Shown here one piece after another: positions 1-8,570 of a DNA stretch of 64,000 nucleotides. This stretch comes from Cellulosimicrobium sp. Marseille-Q4280 (GTDB lineage: Bacteria > Actinomycetota > Actinomycetes > Actinomycetales > Cellulomonadaceae). Both the position numbers and the translations under genes were made by a program. How positions within the stretch are numbered: the stretch's first letter is position 1; every line of letters begins with the position of its first letter. The stretch covers positions 62,001 to 126,000 of the forward strand of contig NZ_CALPBY010000008.1 of NCBI RefSeq assembly GCF_943181405.1, written 5' to 3'. Below the pieces are notes generated by a model. It had not been told where the DNA came from, made no database searches, and worked only from the letters and a program-made list of their open reading frames with translations.

Positions 1-1
1 G

Positions 2-415
2 ACGGACGACGACGTCGCGCTCGTCGAGCGGCTCCTCGCCTCGACCGGTCTCGTGGTGCGCGTCGCGGAGAAGGACCAGGACGCTGTCGGTGCGCTCTCG
101 GGGTCGGGACCCGCCTACGTGTTCTACGTCGTCGACGCGCTCGCCGAGGCGGGCGTGCTGCTCGGCCTGACGCGCGCGACCGCGCTCGAGCTGGCGACCG
201 CGACCGTGCACGGCGCGGCGACCATGCTGCGCGAGACGGGCGAGCACCCCGCGATCCTGCGCGAGCGCGTGTCGTCGCCCGGCGGGACGACCGTCGCGGC
301 GCTGCGGCAGCTCGACGCCGGGGGAGTGCGCGCCGCGTTCCTCGACGCGCTGGAGGCCGCGCGCGACCGCTCGGCCGAGCTCGCGGCGAGCCTCGCCGGG
401 GAGGCCGCGAAGTGA
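2..415 (+). CDS. proC: Pyrroline-5-carboxylate reductase, C-terminal part (cut by window edge)
   Basis: Only the last 137 codons are inside the window; the frame is open back to base 2. ProC reduces 1-pyrroline-5-carboxylate to L-proline with NAD(P)H in the cytosol, the last step of proline synthesis. The visible part is the helical dimerisation domain, with the family's hallmark stretches 'GALSGSGPAYVF' near the start of the fragment and 'VSSPGGTTVAALRQLD' further on. Its TGA overlaps the GTG start of the next regulator gene, so the two may be co-transcribed although their functions are unrelated. The call is secure; the N-terminal Rossmann domain lies outside the window. Confidence 0.93.
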   Translation, partial: TDDDVALVERLLASTGLVVRVAEKDQDAVGALSGSGPAYVFYVVDALAEAGVLLGLTRATALELATATVHGAATMLRETGEHPAILRERVSSPGGTTVAALRQLDAGGVRAAFLDALEAARDRSAELAASLAGEAAK

Positions 416-1527
416 CCGACACCGGGCCCTCCCCGCGCACGCGCCCGCCGGCGATGGCCGACGTCGCGCGCCTCGCGGGCGTGTCACACCAGACGGTCTC
501 GCGCGTCCTCAACGAGCACCCCAGCGTGCGGCCCGAGACGCGGGACCGCGTGCTCGACGCGATCGCGACGCTCGGCTACCGGCGCAACAGCGCGGCGCGC
601 GCGCTCGTGACGATGCGCTCGGGCACGGTCGGCGTGGTGACGACGGGATCGGCGCTGTACGGGCCGACGTCGACCCTCATCGCGGTCGAGGAGGCCGCGC
701 GCGAGCAGGGGTACTTCGTGAGCGTCGCGACGATCCGCCGCTACGACGCCGACACGATGCACCGCGTGCTCGAGCACTTCATGGACCAGGGCGTCGAGGG
801 CATCGTCGTCATCGCACCGCAGTCGGACGTCGCGGACGCGGTCGACTCGTTCCGCGCGCCGGTGCCCGTGATCATGATCGCGGCGCGCGACCACCCGGGC
901 GTCGAGGACGAGGCCCCGAGCGGCGAGAGCGGGACCCCCGCGGCACAGGACGCGCGGCGTCGTCCCGGTGCCGCGGGCCTCGTCCTGCCCATCGCGGTCG
1001 ACCAGCGGCTCGGGGCCCGCCTCGCGACGGAGCACCTGCTGGGCCTCGGCCACGCGACCGTCGTGCACCTGTCCGGACCGCTCGACTGGTTCGACGCGCG
1101 CGAGCGCGAGACCGGGTGGCGGCGTGCCCTCGAGGACCGCGGCGCGCCGGTCACCGAGCCGATCCGTGGCGACTGGTCCTCGGACCGCGGGTACGCCGTC
1201 GGGCGCGAGCTCGCGGCCGACCTGCGCGCGGGCAGGGGGCCGACGGCGGTCTTCGCCGGCAACGACCAGCTCGCGCTCGGCCTGCTGCGCGCGTTCTGGG
1301 AGTCGGGCGTGCGCGTGCCGCGGGACGTGTCGGTCGTGGGGTTCGACGACGTCGCGGGCGCCGGGCACTTCATCCCGCCCCTGACGACGGTGCGCCAGCC
1401 GTTCGCGGCGCTGGGGCGCCGCTGCATGGCGCTCATGCTCGACGCGTTCGCGGGCGCGCAGGTGCGCCCCGTCTCCATCCCGCCCGAGCTGGTCGTGCGC
1501 GAGAGCACCACGAGCCCTCGCGGCTGA
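412..1527 (+). CDS. LacI-family transcriptional regulator (regulator A)
   Basis: A 371-residue LacI/GalR-type repressor with an N-terminal helix-turn-helix (about residues 15-70; 'MADVARLAGVSHQTVSRVL') and a periplasmic-binding-protein-like sugar sensor domain. The start is GTG at 412, overlapping the proC stop; ATG at 454, right at the HTH, is an alternative. The recognition helix 'SHQTVSR' keeps the Gln and Arg that in E. coli LacI ('SYQTVSR') contact the lac operator. A matching site, TGTGAGCGCTAACA, lies 45 bases downstream in front of araB. It is therefore the likely arabinose-responsive repressor of the type A sites (inference). An unusual Pro/Gly/Glu-rich insert of about 25 residues sits near residues 160-185 of the sensor domain. 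The effector is not visible from sequence. Confidence 0.9.
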   Translation: MTDTGPSPRTRPPAMADVARLAGVSHQTVSRVLNEHPSVRPETRDRVLDAIATLGYRRNSAARALVTMRSGTVGVVTTGSALYGPTSTLIAVEEAAREQGYFVSVATIRRYDADTMHRVLEHFMDQGVEGIVVIAPQSDVADAVDSFRAPVPVIMIAARDHPGVEDEAPSGESGTPAAQDARRRPGAAGLVLPIAVDQRLGARLATEHLLGLGHATVVHLSGPLDWFDARERETGWRRALEDRGAPVTEPIRGDWSSDRGYAVGRELAADLRAGRGPTAVFAGNDQLALGLLRAFWESGVRVPRDVSVVGFDDVAGAGHFIPPLTTVRQPFAALGRRCMALMLDAFAGAQVRPVSIPPELVVRESTTSPRG

Positions 1528-1557
1528 GGAGCCGGTCGCCCCGTTTCGGCGAGGAGG

Positions 1558-1586
1558 TTGGCCTCTCGCCGTGTGAGCGCTAACAT
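1558..1586 (+). promoter_or_regulatory. araBDA promoter with type A LacI operator
   Basis: A -35-like TTGGCC (1558-1563) and a -10-like TAACAT (1581-1586) are separated by exactly 17 bases. The palindrome TGTGAGCGCTAACA (1572-1585) fills the spacer and overlaps the -10, so a bound LacI-type protein would exclude RNA polymerase. The same 14-base motif recurs at 21732, 21762, 27058, 27091, 41383 and 41397. The motif is seen directly; promoter activity is inferred. Confidence 0.7.
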
Positions 1587-1641
1587 TCACGACAACATGC
1601 ACGACGACCGAGGCGCGCCGCAGCGACGAGGAGCAGCAGCA

Positions 1642-3330
1642 ATGAGGCAGCAGGACGACGTCAGCGACCTTCGGGCCGCGGTCATCGCGGGGGAGACCGC
1701 GCTCGGCATCGAGCTCGGCTCGACGCGGATCAAGGCGTGCCTCGTGGCCGCCGACGGCACGCCGCTCGCGAGCGGGAGCCACGCGTGGGAGAACCAGCTC
1801 GAGGGGCGCACGTGGACGTACTCGCTCGACGCCGTCGAGGCGGGGATGCGCGAGTGCTACGCGCAGCTCGTCGCCGACGTCGAGGAGCGGTACGGCGTGC
1901 GGCCCACGACGTTCGGGGCGCTCGGGGTCTCGGCGATGATGCACGGCTACCTCGCGTTCGACGCGGACGACGCGCTCCTCGTCCCGTTCCGCACGTGGCG
2001 CAACACCTCGACGGGGACCGCGGCCGCGGAGCTCTCCGAGCTGTTCGGGTACAACATCCCGCTGCGCTGGTCTGTCGCGCACTGGTACCAGGCGGTCCTC
2101 GACGACGAGCCGCACGTGCCCGACGTCGCGTCCCTCACGACGCTCGCGGGCTACGTGCACCGGCGCCTGACCGGCCGGCACGTGCTCGGCGTCGGCGACG
2201 CGTCGGGCATGTTCCCCGTCGACCCGGAGACGCGCGGCTACGACCGCCGCCTGCTCGACCTGTTCGACGCGCGCCTCGCGACCCGCCGCGAGGCGCCGAA
2301 GCTCGAGGAGCTGCTCCCCGAGGTGCTCGTCGCCGGCCAGGAGGCCGGGCGCCTCACCGCCGACGGCGCCGCGTGGCTCGACCCGACCGGTGCGCTCCAG
2401 CCCGGGGTGCCGTTCTGCCCGCCCGAGGGCGACGCCGGGACCGGCATGGTGGCGACGAACGCCGTCGTGCCGCGCACCGGCAACGTCAGCGCGGGCACGA
2501 GCATCTTCGCGATGGTCGTGCTCGAACGACCGCTCGCGAGCGTGCACCACGAGCTCGACCTCGTGACGACCCCGACCGGTGACCTCGTCGCGATGGTCCA
2601 CTGCAACAACGGCGCGAGCGAGCTCAGCGCGTGGGCAGGGCTCTTCGGCGAGGTGGCGGCGGCGCTCGGGACGCCCGCCGCGGCCGACGACGTGTTCGGC
2701 GCGACCCTGCGCGCGGCGCTCGACGGGGACGCCGACGGCGGCGGGCTGCTCGCCTACAACTACCTCTCGGGCGAGCCGATCACGGGGCTCGACGAGGGGC
2801 GTCCGCTGTTCGTGCGCACGCCCGACAGTCGCCTCACGCTCGCGAACTTCATGCGGACCCAGGTCTACTCCGCGTTCGGCACGCTCGCGCTCGGCATGCG
2901 TGTGCTCGCCGGCGAGGGTGTCGGCATCGACGCGATGTTCGCCCACGGCGGGATCTTCCGGACCGAGGGCGTCGCGCAGCGGCTGCTCGCGGCGGCGATC
3001 GACGCACCGGTCACCGTGGGCCGTACCGCCGGGGAAGGCGGAGCGTGGGGCATCGCCGTGCTCGCCGCGTTCCTCCTCGCGCGGGGCGAGGACGCGACGA
3101 CCGGAGCGGCCGACGTGTCCGCACCGGCCGGCACGGGCCACGCGGGCGGGCTCGAGCTCGGCGCCTACCTGCGCGAGCGCGTGTTCGCGTCCGCCGAGCT
3201 GTCGACCGTCGACCCCGACCCTGCGGACGTCGCCGGGTTCGCCACCTACCTCGAGCGCTACGACGCCGGCCTCGCCGCCGAGCGTGCCGCCGTGGCGGCG
3301 CTCCAGCCCCGACGACAGGAGAACTCATGA
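1642..3330 (+). CDS. araB: L-ribulokinase (FGGY carbohydrate kinase)
   Basis: Phosphorylates L-ribulose to L-ribulose-5-phosphate with ATP in the cytosol. The 562-residue protein shows the FGGY fold: the N-terminal phosphate-binding motif 'GIELGSTRIKACLV' near residue 16, 'GVSAMMHGYLAFD' near residue 95, and a C-terminal ATPase lobe with 'MFAHGGIFRTEGVAQRLLAA' and 'GEGGAWGIAVLAAF'. ATG 1642 was chosen because GAGGAG lies 8 bases upstream; the open frame extends back to 1558, but that part overlaps the promoter. The stop overlaps araD (ATGA). The sequence belongs to the actinobacterial kinase group often labelled only 'FGGY kinase' or xylulokinase; direct linkage to araD and araA makes ribulokinase the best call. 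Confidence 0.88.
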   Translation: MRQQDDVSDLRAAVIAGETALGIELGSTRIKACLVAADGTPLASGSHAWENQLEGRTWTYSLDAVEAGMRECYAQLVADVEERYGVRPTTFGALGVSAMMHGYLAFDADDALLVPFRTWRNTSTGTAAAELSELFGYNIPLRWSVAHWYQAVLDDEPHVPDVASLTTLAGYVHRRLTGRHVLGVGDASGMFPVDPETRGYDRRLLDLFDARLATRREAPKLEELLPEVLVAGQEAGRLTADGAAWLDPTGALQPGVPFCPPEGDAGTGMVATNAVVPRTGNVSAGTSIFAMVVLERPLASVHHELDLVTTPTGDLVAMVHCNNGASELSAWAGLFGEVAAALGTPAAADDVFGATLRAALDGDADGGGLLAYNYLSGEPITGLDEGRPLFVRTPDSRLTLANFMRTQVYSAFGTLALGMRVLAGEGVGIDAMFAHGGIFRTEGVAQRLLAAAIDAPVTVGRTAGEGGAWGIAVLAAFLLARGEDATTGAADVSAPAGTGHAGGLELGAYLRERVFASAELSTVDPDPADVAGFATYLERYDAGLAAERAAVAALQPRRQENS

Positions 3331-4088
3331 GCACCGCACCCGAGACCGCCACCGCCGGGGCCACCGCCGCACCCGCCGTCGTCCCCGACGCCCTGCGCGC
3401 CGCCGTCGACGCGGCGAAGGAGCGCGTCGCCGCGCTGCACGCGGAGCTGCCGCGGTGGGAGCTCGTGGTCTGGACCGCGGGCAACGTCTCCGAACGCGTC
3501 CGTGGCGAGGCCGCCGACGGGAGCGACGACCTCCTCGTCATCAAGCCGTCCGGCGTCGCGTACGACGACATCACGCCTGAGGCGATGGTCGTGTGCGACC
3601 TCGACGCGACGCTCGTCGAGGGCGACCGGGCACCGTCGTCGGACACGGCGGCCCACGCGTACGTCTACCGCCACATGCCCGAGGTGGGCGGCGTCGTGCA
3701 CACGCACTCGACGTACGCGACGGCCTGGGCCGCGCGCGGCGAGGCCGTGCCGTGCGTGCTGACGATGATGGCCGACGAGTTCGGCGGCGACATCCCCGTC
3801 GGTCCGTTCGCGCTCATCGGCGACGACTCCATCGGCCGCGGCATCGTCGAGACGCTGCAGGGCTCGCGCAGCCCGGCGGTGCTCATGCGCAACCACGGGC
3901 CGTTCACGATCGGCAAGGACGCGCGCGCCGCCGTCAAGGCGGCCGTCATGTGCGAGGAGGTCGCGCGCACGGTGCACGTCAGCCGCCAGCTCGGCGAGCC
4001 GACGCGCATCGCGCAGTCCGACGTCGACTCGCTCTACGCGCGCTACCAGAACGTCTACGGGCAGCAGCCCTCGCCCGGCCAGCACTGA
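3327..4088 (+). CDS. araD: L-ribulose-5-phosphate 4-epimerase
   Basis: A class II aldolase/epimerase of 253 residues that converts L-ribulose-5-phosphate to D-xylulose-5-phosphate, the exit of the arabinose pathway into the pentose phosphate pathway. Visible family signatures are 'WTAGNVSERV' (phosphate site), the zinc-binding pair in 'VVHTHSTYATAWA', and 'LMRNHGPFTIG', which supplies the third zinc histidine. It starts with ATG at 3327 inside the araB stop, with AGGAG at 3317-3321, so translation is coupled. Length is slightly above the E. coli enzyme (231) because of an Ala/Thr/Pro-rich N-terminal tail of about 20 residues. Confidence 0.94.
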   Translation: MSTAPETATAGATAAPAVVPDALRAAVDAAKERVAALHAELPRWELVVWTAGNVSERVRGEAADGSDDLLVIKPSGVAYDDITPEAMVVCDLDATLVEGDRAPSSDTAAHAYVYRHMPEVGGVVHTHSTYATAWAARGEAVPCVLTMMADEFGGDIPVGPFALIGDDSIGRGIVETLQGSRSPAVLMRNHGPFTIGKDARAAVKAAVMCEEVARTVHVSRQLGEPTRIAQSDVDSLYARYQNVYGQQPSPGQH

Positions 4089-4116
4089 CGACACGCAGCC
4101 ACTGACGACACGCAGC
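4083..4116 (+). repeat. 17-bp tandem duplication spanning the araD stop
   Basis: CACTGACGACACGCAGC occurs twice head-to-tail (4083-4099 and 4100-4116). The first copy contains the araD stop codon, the second only duplicates it in the 105-base gap before araA. It looks like a recent slippage or duplication event; no function is evident. Confidence 0.75.
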
Positions 4117-4193
4117 ACCCGGCAGCACCAGCAGCAGGGTGGGGGACCGCACCGGTGCGGACCCCGCCCACGACACGAAAGATGTGGACCGAC

Positions 4194-5702
4194 ATGAGCA
4201 AGCCCTACGCGGACCGCGAGATCTGGTTCCTCACCGGGAGCCAGGACCTGTACGGCGAGGAGACGCTGCGGCAGGTCGCCGAGCAGTCGCAGGAGGTCGC
4301 GCGCGCCCTCGACGCGTCGTCCGACGTGCCCGCGAACGTCGTCTGGAAGCCCGTCCTCAAGGACGCCGTCTCGATCCGTCGCGCGATGCTCGACGCGAAC
4401 GCCGACGACCGCGTGCTCGGCGTCGTGACCTGGATGCACACGTTCAGCCCGGCCAAGATGTGGATCGGCGGGCTCGACCAGCTCCGCAAGCCGCTCCTGC
4501 ACCTGCACACGCAGGCGAACGTCGAGCTGCCGTGGGACACGATCGACTTCGACTTCATGAACCTCAACCAGGCCGCGCACGGCGACCGCGAGTACGCGTA
4601 CATCGCGACGCGCCTCGGGGTCGCGCGCACGACGGTGGTCGGGCACGTGTCGAACCCGGCCGTGAACGCGCGCGTCGGGGCCTGGGTCCGCGGCGCCGCG
4701 GGCTGGGCCGCGACGCACGAGCTGCGCCTGGCCCGGTTCGGCGACAACATGCGCAACGTCGCGGTGACCGAGGGTGACAAGACCGAGGCCGAGCTGCGCT
4801 TCGGTGTGAGCGTGAACACGTGGGGGGTCAACGACCTCGTCGCGGCGGTGGACGCCGTCTCGGAGGCCGACGTCGACGCGCTGGTCGCCGAGTACGAGAC
4901 CCTCTACGACGTCGTCCCCGAGCTGCGCAAGGACGGCGACCGTCACGAGTCGCTGCGCTACGCCGCGCGCCAGGAGATCGCGCTCGAGACCTTCCTCGAG
5001 TCGGTCGGGGCGAAGGCCTTCACGACGAACTTCGAGGACCTGGGCGACCTGCGTCAGCTCCCCGGCATCGCGGTGCAGCGCCTCATGTCCAAGGGCTACG
5101 GCTTCGGCGCCGAGGGCGACTGGAAGACGGCCGTGCTCGTGCGCGCCGCGAAGGTCATGGGCGAGGGGCTGCCCGGCGGCGCGTCGCTCATGGAGGACTA
5201 CACGTACGACCTCACGCCCGGCAGCGAGCGGATCCTCGGCGCGCACATGCTCGAGATCTGCCCGTCGCTGACCACGTCGAAGCCGCGCGTCGAGATCCAC
5301 CCGCTGGGCATCGGTGGCAAGGAGGACCCGGTCCGCATGGTGTTCGACGCGGACCCGGGCGTCGGCGTCGTCGTGTCGCTCGCCGACATGCGCGACCGGT
5401 TCCGCCTCACGGCCAACGTCGTGGACGTCGTCGCCCCGACGGCGCCGCTGCCGCACCTGCCCGTCGCGCGCGCCGTGTGGGAGCCGCGCCCCGACTTCGC
5501 GACGTCGGCCGAGGCGTGGCTGACCGCGGGCGGTGCCCACCACACCGTGATGTCGACGGCCGCCGGCATCGACGCGTTCGAGATCTTCGCCGACATCGCG
5601 GGCACCGAGCTGCTCGTCATCGACGAGGGCACGACGCGCCGCGGCTTCCGCGACCAGGTGCGCTGGAACCAGGTCTACTACCGCCTCGCCCAGGGTCTGT
5701 GA
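4194..5702 (+). CDS. araA: L-arabinose isomerase
   Basis: Interconverts L-arabinose and L-ribulose, a Mn2+-dependent cytosolic hexamer in characterised members. The 502-residue length matches the family (about 500). Signatures include '[13 protein letters not shown]' at the N-terminus, '[15 protein letters not shown]', '[22 protein letters not shown]', '[13 protein letters not shown]' with the metal-binding glutamate, '[13 protein letters not shown]' and 'GGAHHTV' near the C-terminus. ATG 4194 is chosen because homologues begin immediately before 'DREIWFLTG'; the frame is open from 4155 but has no better ribosome site. The stop overlaps the GTG start of a GH43 gene. Confidence 0.96.
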   Translation: MSKPYADREIWFLTGSQDLYGEETLRQVAEQSQEVARALDASSDVPANVVWKPVLKDAVSIRRAMLDANADDRVLGVVTWMHTFSPAKMWIGGLDQLRKPLLHLHTQANVELPWDTIDFDFMNLNQAAHGDREYAYIATRLGVARTTVVGHVSNPAVNARVGAWVRGAAGWAATHELRLARFGDNMRNVAVTEGDKTEAELRFGVSVNTWGVNDLVAAVDAVSEADVDALVAEYETLYDVVPELRKDGDRHESLRYAARQEIALETFLESVGAKAFTTNFEDLGDLRQLPGIAVQRLMSKGYGFGAEGDWKTAVLVRAAKVMGEGLPGGASLMEDYTYDLTPGSERILGAHMLEICPSLTTSKPRVEIHPLGIGGKEDPVRMVFDADPGVGVVVSLADMRDRFRLTANVVDVVAPTAPLPHLPVARAVWEPRPDFATSAEAWLTAGGAHHTVMSTAAGIDAFEIFADIAGTELLVIDEGTTRRGFRDQVRWNQVYYRLAQGL

Positions 5703-6697
5703 CCCAGGTCGACGCACCGCCCGCGAGCGCGGGCGAGCGGGAGCCGGACCGGGCCGCGCAGGCCCGGTTCGGCTACCTCCTCGTGCACTTCGTCGAGGAC
5801 CCGTACGGGCACGAGGAGAAGATCCACTACTCGCTGAGCCGCGGCGACGACCCGACGGCGTGGGACCGGCTGGGGGCCGTCGTCGAGTCCCGGCTCGGGA
5901 CCACCGGGCTGCGCGACCCGCACGTCGTGCGCTCGCCCGGCGGCGACGAGTTCTTCCTCGTCGCGACGGACCTGCGCGTGTTCGGGGGTGACGACGCGGG
6001 CTGGGACGCGTGGCAGCGGCACGGCAGCAGGTCCCTCGTCGTCGCGCGCTCGACGGACCTCGTGCAGTGGTCCGAGCCGCGGCTCGTCGAGGTGGCCCCG
6101 CCCGAGGCGGGCATGGCGTGGGCGCCCGAGGCGTTCTGGGACGCGCGCAGCGGGCACTACGTCGTGCACTGGTCGTCGACGCTCTACGACCCGGCGGACA
6201 CGCAGCACGCGGGCGAGTCGTACAGCCGGATCCTCTGCGCGACGACGACGGACTTCGTGACGTTCTCACCGGCGCGCGTGCTGCTCGACACGGGTCGCAC
6301 GACGATCGACACGACGATGATCGAGCACGACGGCCGCGTGTTCCGCTTCCACAAGGACAACAGCCCGGGCGGTCGCGAGCTCTACATGGACGTGGTGCCG
6401 CACGCGCTGTCCGACGACGCGGTCGTGCTCGCGGAGCGCATCGGCGCCGACCGCTTCGGCCAAGTCGAGGGCCCGCTCGTGTTCCGCGCCAACGACGCCG
6501 AGCGCTGGTACCTCTTCGTCGACCAGTACGGCGAGGCCGGTCAGGGCTACAGGCCCTTCGTCACCCACGACCTGGCCTCGGGTCGCTGGGCCCCCGTCGA
6601 CGGCTCGTTCGACCTGCCCGACCGCACCAAGCACGGCGTCGTGCTCCCGCTGTACGGCGACGAGTGGCACCGCCTCGCGGAGGCGTTCCCCGCCTGA
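5699..6697 (+). CDS. Cytosolic GH43-family glycosidase coupled to araA
   Basis: A 332-residue five-bladed beta-propeller glycosidase without signal peptide, starting at GTG 5699 in a GTGA overlap with araA. Catalytic-type motifs: '[11 protein letters not shown]' (base Asp), 'WAPEAFWD', and 'GQVEGPLVF' with the candidate acid Glu. It is the same GH43 type as the catalytic domains of the secreted proteins at 41478 (first domain) and 46641, which share 'LRDPF(I/V)(I/V)RSP', 'ATDLR(I/V)(Y/F)' and 'WAPEA'. Overlap with the isomerase gene implies equal expression with arabinose catabolism, so it probably releases arabinose from imported oligomers. The exact linkage cleaved cannot be read from sequence. 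Confidence 0.85.
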   Translation: MTQVDAPPASAGEREPDRAAQARFGYLLVHFVEDPYGHEEKIHYSLSRGDDPTAWDRLGAVVESRLGTTGLRDPHVVRSPGGDEFFLVATDLRVFGGDDAGWDAWQRHGSRSLVVARSTDLVQWSEPRLVEVAPPEAGMAWAPEAFWDARSGHYVVHWSSTLYDPADTQHAGESYSRILCATTTDFVTFSPARVLLDTGRTTIDTTMIEHDGRVFRFHKDNSPGGRELYMDVVPHALSDDAVVLAERIGADRFGQVEGPLVFRANDAERWYLFVDQYGEAGQGYRPFVTHDLASGRWAPVDGSFDLPDRTKHGVVLPLYGDEWHRLAEAFPA

Positions 6698-6721
6698 CCC
6701 CGACCCCCGAGGGCCGGGGTT
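6698..6721 (+). terminator. Possible weak terminator after the araBDA-GH43 operon
   Basis: The arms ACCCCG and CGGGGT, with an inner CCC/GGG pairing, form a short hairpin immediately after the stop, followed by TTCTTCG rather than a real T-run. It probably separates the ara operon from the next, differently regulated gene. Confidence 0.45.
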
Positions 6722-6735
6722 CTTCGTGGCCCATC

Positions 6736-6751
6736 TTTACAACGATGTAGA
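6736..6751 (+). promoter_or_regulatory. Type B LacI-family operator before secreted GH43
   Basis: TTTACAACGATGTAGA, a near-palindrome, ends 10 bases before the ATG at 6762 and abuts the ribosome site GAAGGG. The same motif occurs at 10232 (identical) and, with small changes, at 17420, 17498 and 17577. Bound repressor could act as a roadblock in the leader. Assignment to regulator B (10368) is inferred from its own copy of the site. Confidence 0.7.
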
Positions 6752-6761
6752 AGGGATCGAC

Positions 6762-8438
6762 ATGCATCGCACGTCCACCGCACCGACACGAGGGCGCGGG
6801 CTCCGCGCACTGCTCGCCGCCGCGTCCGCGCTCGCCGTCGGACTCACAGCGGCGCTCCTCGCGGGGCCGGCCGCTGCCGACGCCGGGCCCGCCGTCGAGC
6901 TGCCCACTGGTGGCCTGTCCGTCACGGGCGAGACGTCCCCGATCCACGACCCCGCGCTCGTCGTCGCCGACGACGGCACGTGGTACGTGTACTCGACCGG
7001 CCTCGTGAACCGCGAGAAGGGCGGCACCATCCAGGTCTGGTCGTCCGGCGACGACGGCGTCACGTGGGAGTCCGAGGGCACGGTCTGGGACGAGATCCCG
7101 GCCTGGATCGACGAGCACTTCGCCGACGGCGCGCTCCCCGACAACCTCTGGGCGCCCGAGGTCTACGAGCACGACGGCACGTACTACCTCTACTACTCGG
7201 CGTCGCGCTTCGGCACGAACACGTCCCTCACGGCGCTCGCCACCAACACGACGCTCGACCCCGACGACCCGGACTACGAGTGGGTCGACCAGGGCCTCGT
7301 CATCGAGTCGCCTCAGGACATCGCGGGCGCCAAGACGTTCAACGCGATCGACGCGGGGATCGTCGAGGACGCCGACGGCACGCCGTACATGGCGATCGGC
7401 TCCCACTGGTACGGGATCTTCCTCGTCGAGATCGCGTGGCCCAGCGGCAAGCCCGTCGCCGGCGCGGTCGCCGACGCCGTGCACCTCGTCGACCGGTTCG
7501 CCCCAGGCAACCGCGTCGAGGCGCCGTTCATCACCGAGCACGACGGCTGGTACTACCTGCTCGTGTCGTTCGACGCATGCTGCCAGGGCGCCGACAGCAC
7601 CTACCACGTGGCCGTCGGGCGCTCGCGCTCCGTCACCGGCCCGTACCTCGACGCCGAGGGCCGCGACATGGTCGGCGGCGGCGGGACGACGCTGCTCGAC
7701 ACGCACGGCGCCGTCGTCGGCCCCGGCGGGCAGTCGGTGTTCGACGACGTGCTCGCGTTCCACTACTACGACGCGTCGAACGCGCAGTTCCCCTACCTCC
7801 CCACGCTCGGCCTGCAGCGGCTCGCGTGGGTGGACGGTTGGCCGGTCGTGGACGCCACGGTCGAGGTCCCGGCCGTGCTCTCCGGGCCGCAGGACGCGGA
7901 CGTCGCCCTGGGCGACGCCGCGACGTTCGCGGTCGACGTGTCCGGCACGCCGACCCCCGTCGTCACGTGGGAGACGTCGCGCGACGGTGGCTCGACCTGG
8001 GAGCAGGCCGCGCCGGGGCGCCGCGCGGTGGACGGCTCGGCGTCGCTCGAGCTGCCCGCGGTCGGGGCCGACGACGACGGCCTGCTCGCGCGCGCAATCG
8101 TGCAGAACGCGCACGGGAGCGTCGTGAGCCCGACGGCGTCGCTCGCCGTGACGGAGGCCGTGGCCCTCGGCGACGTCGTCGCGCAGCCGCGGTGCCTCGG
8201 CGGGTCGGCCTACCTCGCGGTGCGCGCCACCTCGGCCAGCACGGAGCCGGTGACGATCGCGCTGTCCACGCCGTACGGCTCGCGCACGGTGGTGGGCGTC
8301 GCCCCTGGGCGCTCCGCCTACCAGGCGTTCGCCGTGCGCTCGTCCGAGGTCGCGGAGGGCAGCGTCACCGTGACGGCGACGGCGGGGGAGCGAGCGGTCT
8401 CGCGCACGGTCGAGCACGCGGCACTGACCTGCCCCTGA
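6762..8438 (+). CDS. Secreted arabinan endo-1,5-alpha-L-arabinosidase-like GH43 with C-terminal module
   Basis: A 558-residue exported enzyme expected to cut internal alpha-1,5 links of arabinan. The signal peptide covers roughly residues 1-43 (Arg-rich start, Ala/Leu core, 'GPAAADA'). The GH43 propeller (about 55-370) shows base Asp63 ('IHDPALV'), Asp197 ('FNAIDAG') and acid Glu253 ('RVEAPF'), plus 'LWAPEVYEHDGTYYLYYSAS' typical of endo-arabinanases. An Ig-like domain follows (about 370-465), then the recurrent module (about 466-558) with its two cysteines ('RCLGGSAYLAVRAT' and the terminal 'LTCP'). ATG 6762 is preferred over an in-frame GTG at 6726, which would be inside the operator. Its catalytic domain resembles the membrane-anchored protein at 20574. 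Confidence 0.87.
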   Translation: MHRTSTAPTRGRGLRALLAAASALAVGLTAALLAGPAAADAGPAVELPTGGLSVTGETSPIHDPALVVADDGTWYVYSTGLVNREKGGTIQVWSSGDDGVTWESEGTVWDEIPAWIDEHFADGALPDNLWAPEVYEHDGTYYLYYSASRFGTNTSLTALATNTTLDPDDPDYEWVDQGLVIESPQDIAGAKTFNAIDAGIVEDADGTPYMAIGSHWYGIFLVEIAWPSGKPVAGAVADAVHLVDRFAPGNRVEAPFITEHDGWYYLLVSFDACCQGADSTYHVAVGRSRSVTGPYLDAEGRDMVGGGGTTLLDTHGAVVGPGGQSVFDDVLAFHYYDASNAQFPYLPTLGLQRLAWVDGWPVVDATVEVPAVLSGPQDADVALGDAATFAVDVSGTPTPVVTWETSRDGGSTWEQAAPGRRAVDGSASLELPAVGADDDGLLARAIVQNAHGSVVSPTASLAVTEAVALGDVVAQPRCLGGSAYLAVRATSASTEPVTIALSTPYGSRTVVGVAPGRSAYQAFAVRSSEVAEGSVTVTATAGERAVSRTVEHAALTCP

Positions 8439-8467
8439 CGCCCCGCGCGTCCGCGTCACCTGATGTG

Positions 8468-8525
8468 CCGAACCCCGGGTTGCGCCCCCATCAGACCGTC
8501 GATGGGGGCGTAACCCGGGGTTCGG
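8468..8525. terminator. Strong bidirectional terminator hairpin
   Basis: A 58-base inverted repeat begins CCGAACCCCGGGTT and ends AACCCGGGGTTCGG, with inner arms GCCCCCATC and GATGGGGGC. It lies between convergent genes (GH43 on + and GH51 on -), which fits a terminator serving both. Confidence 0.85.
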
Positions 8526-8570
8526 CGTCGCGCTCGCCGGTGTGCAGGTGGCGATGCCCGACGGCGCGGG

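Noticed and set aside
1558-1641. Upstream start of araB within the open frame
   Set aside because: It would place the promoter and operator inside the coding region; ATG 1642 has a well-spaced GAGGAG.
484-3141. 885-codon open frame on the minus strand across regulator A and araB
   Set aside because: Arg/Ala/His-rich composition without any domain; a GC-bias shadow of two well-supported plus-strand genes.
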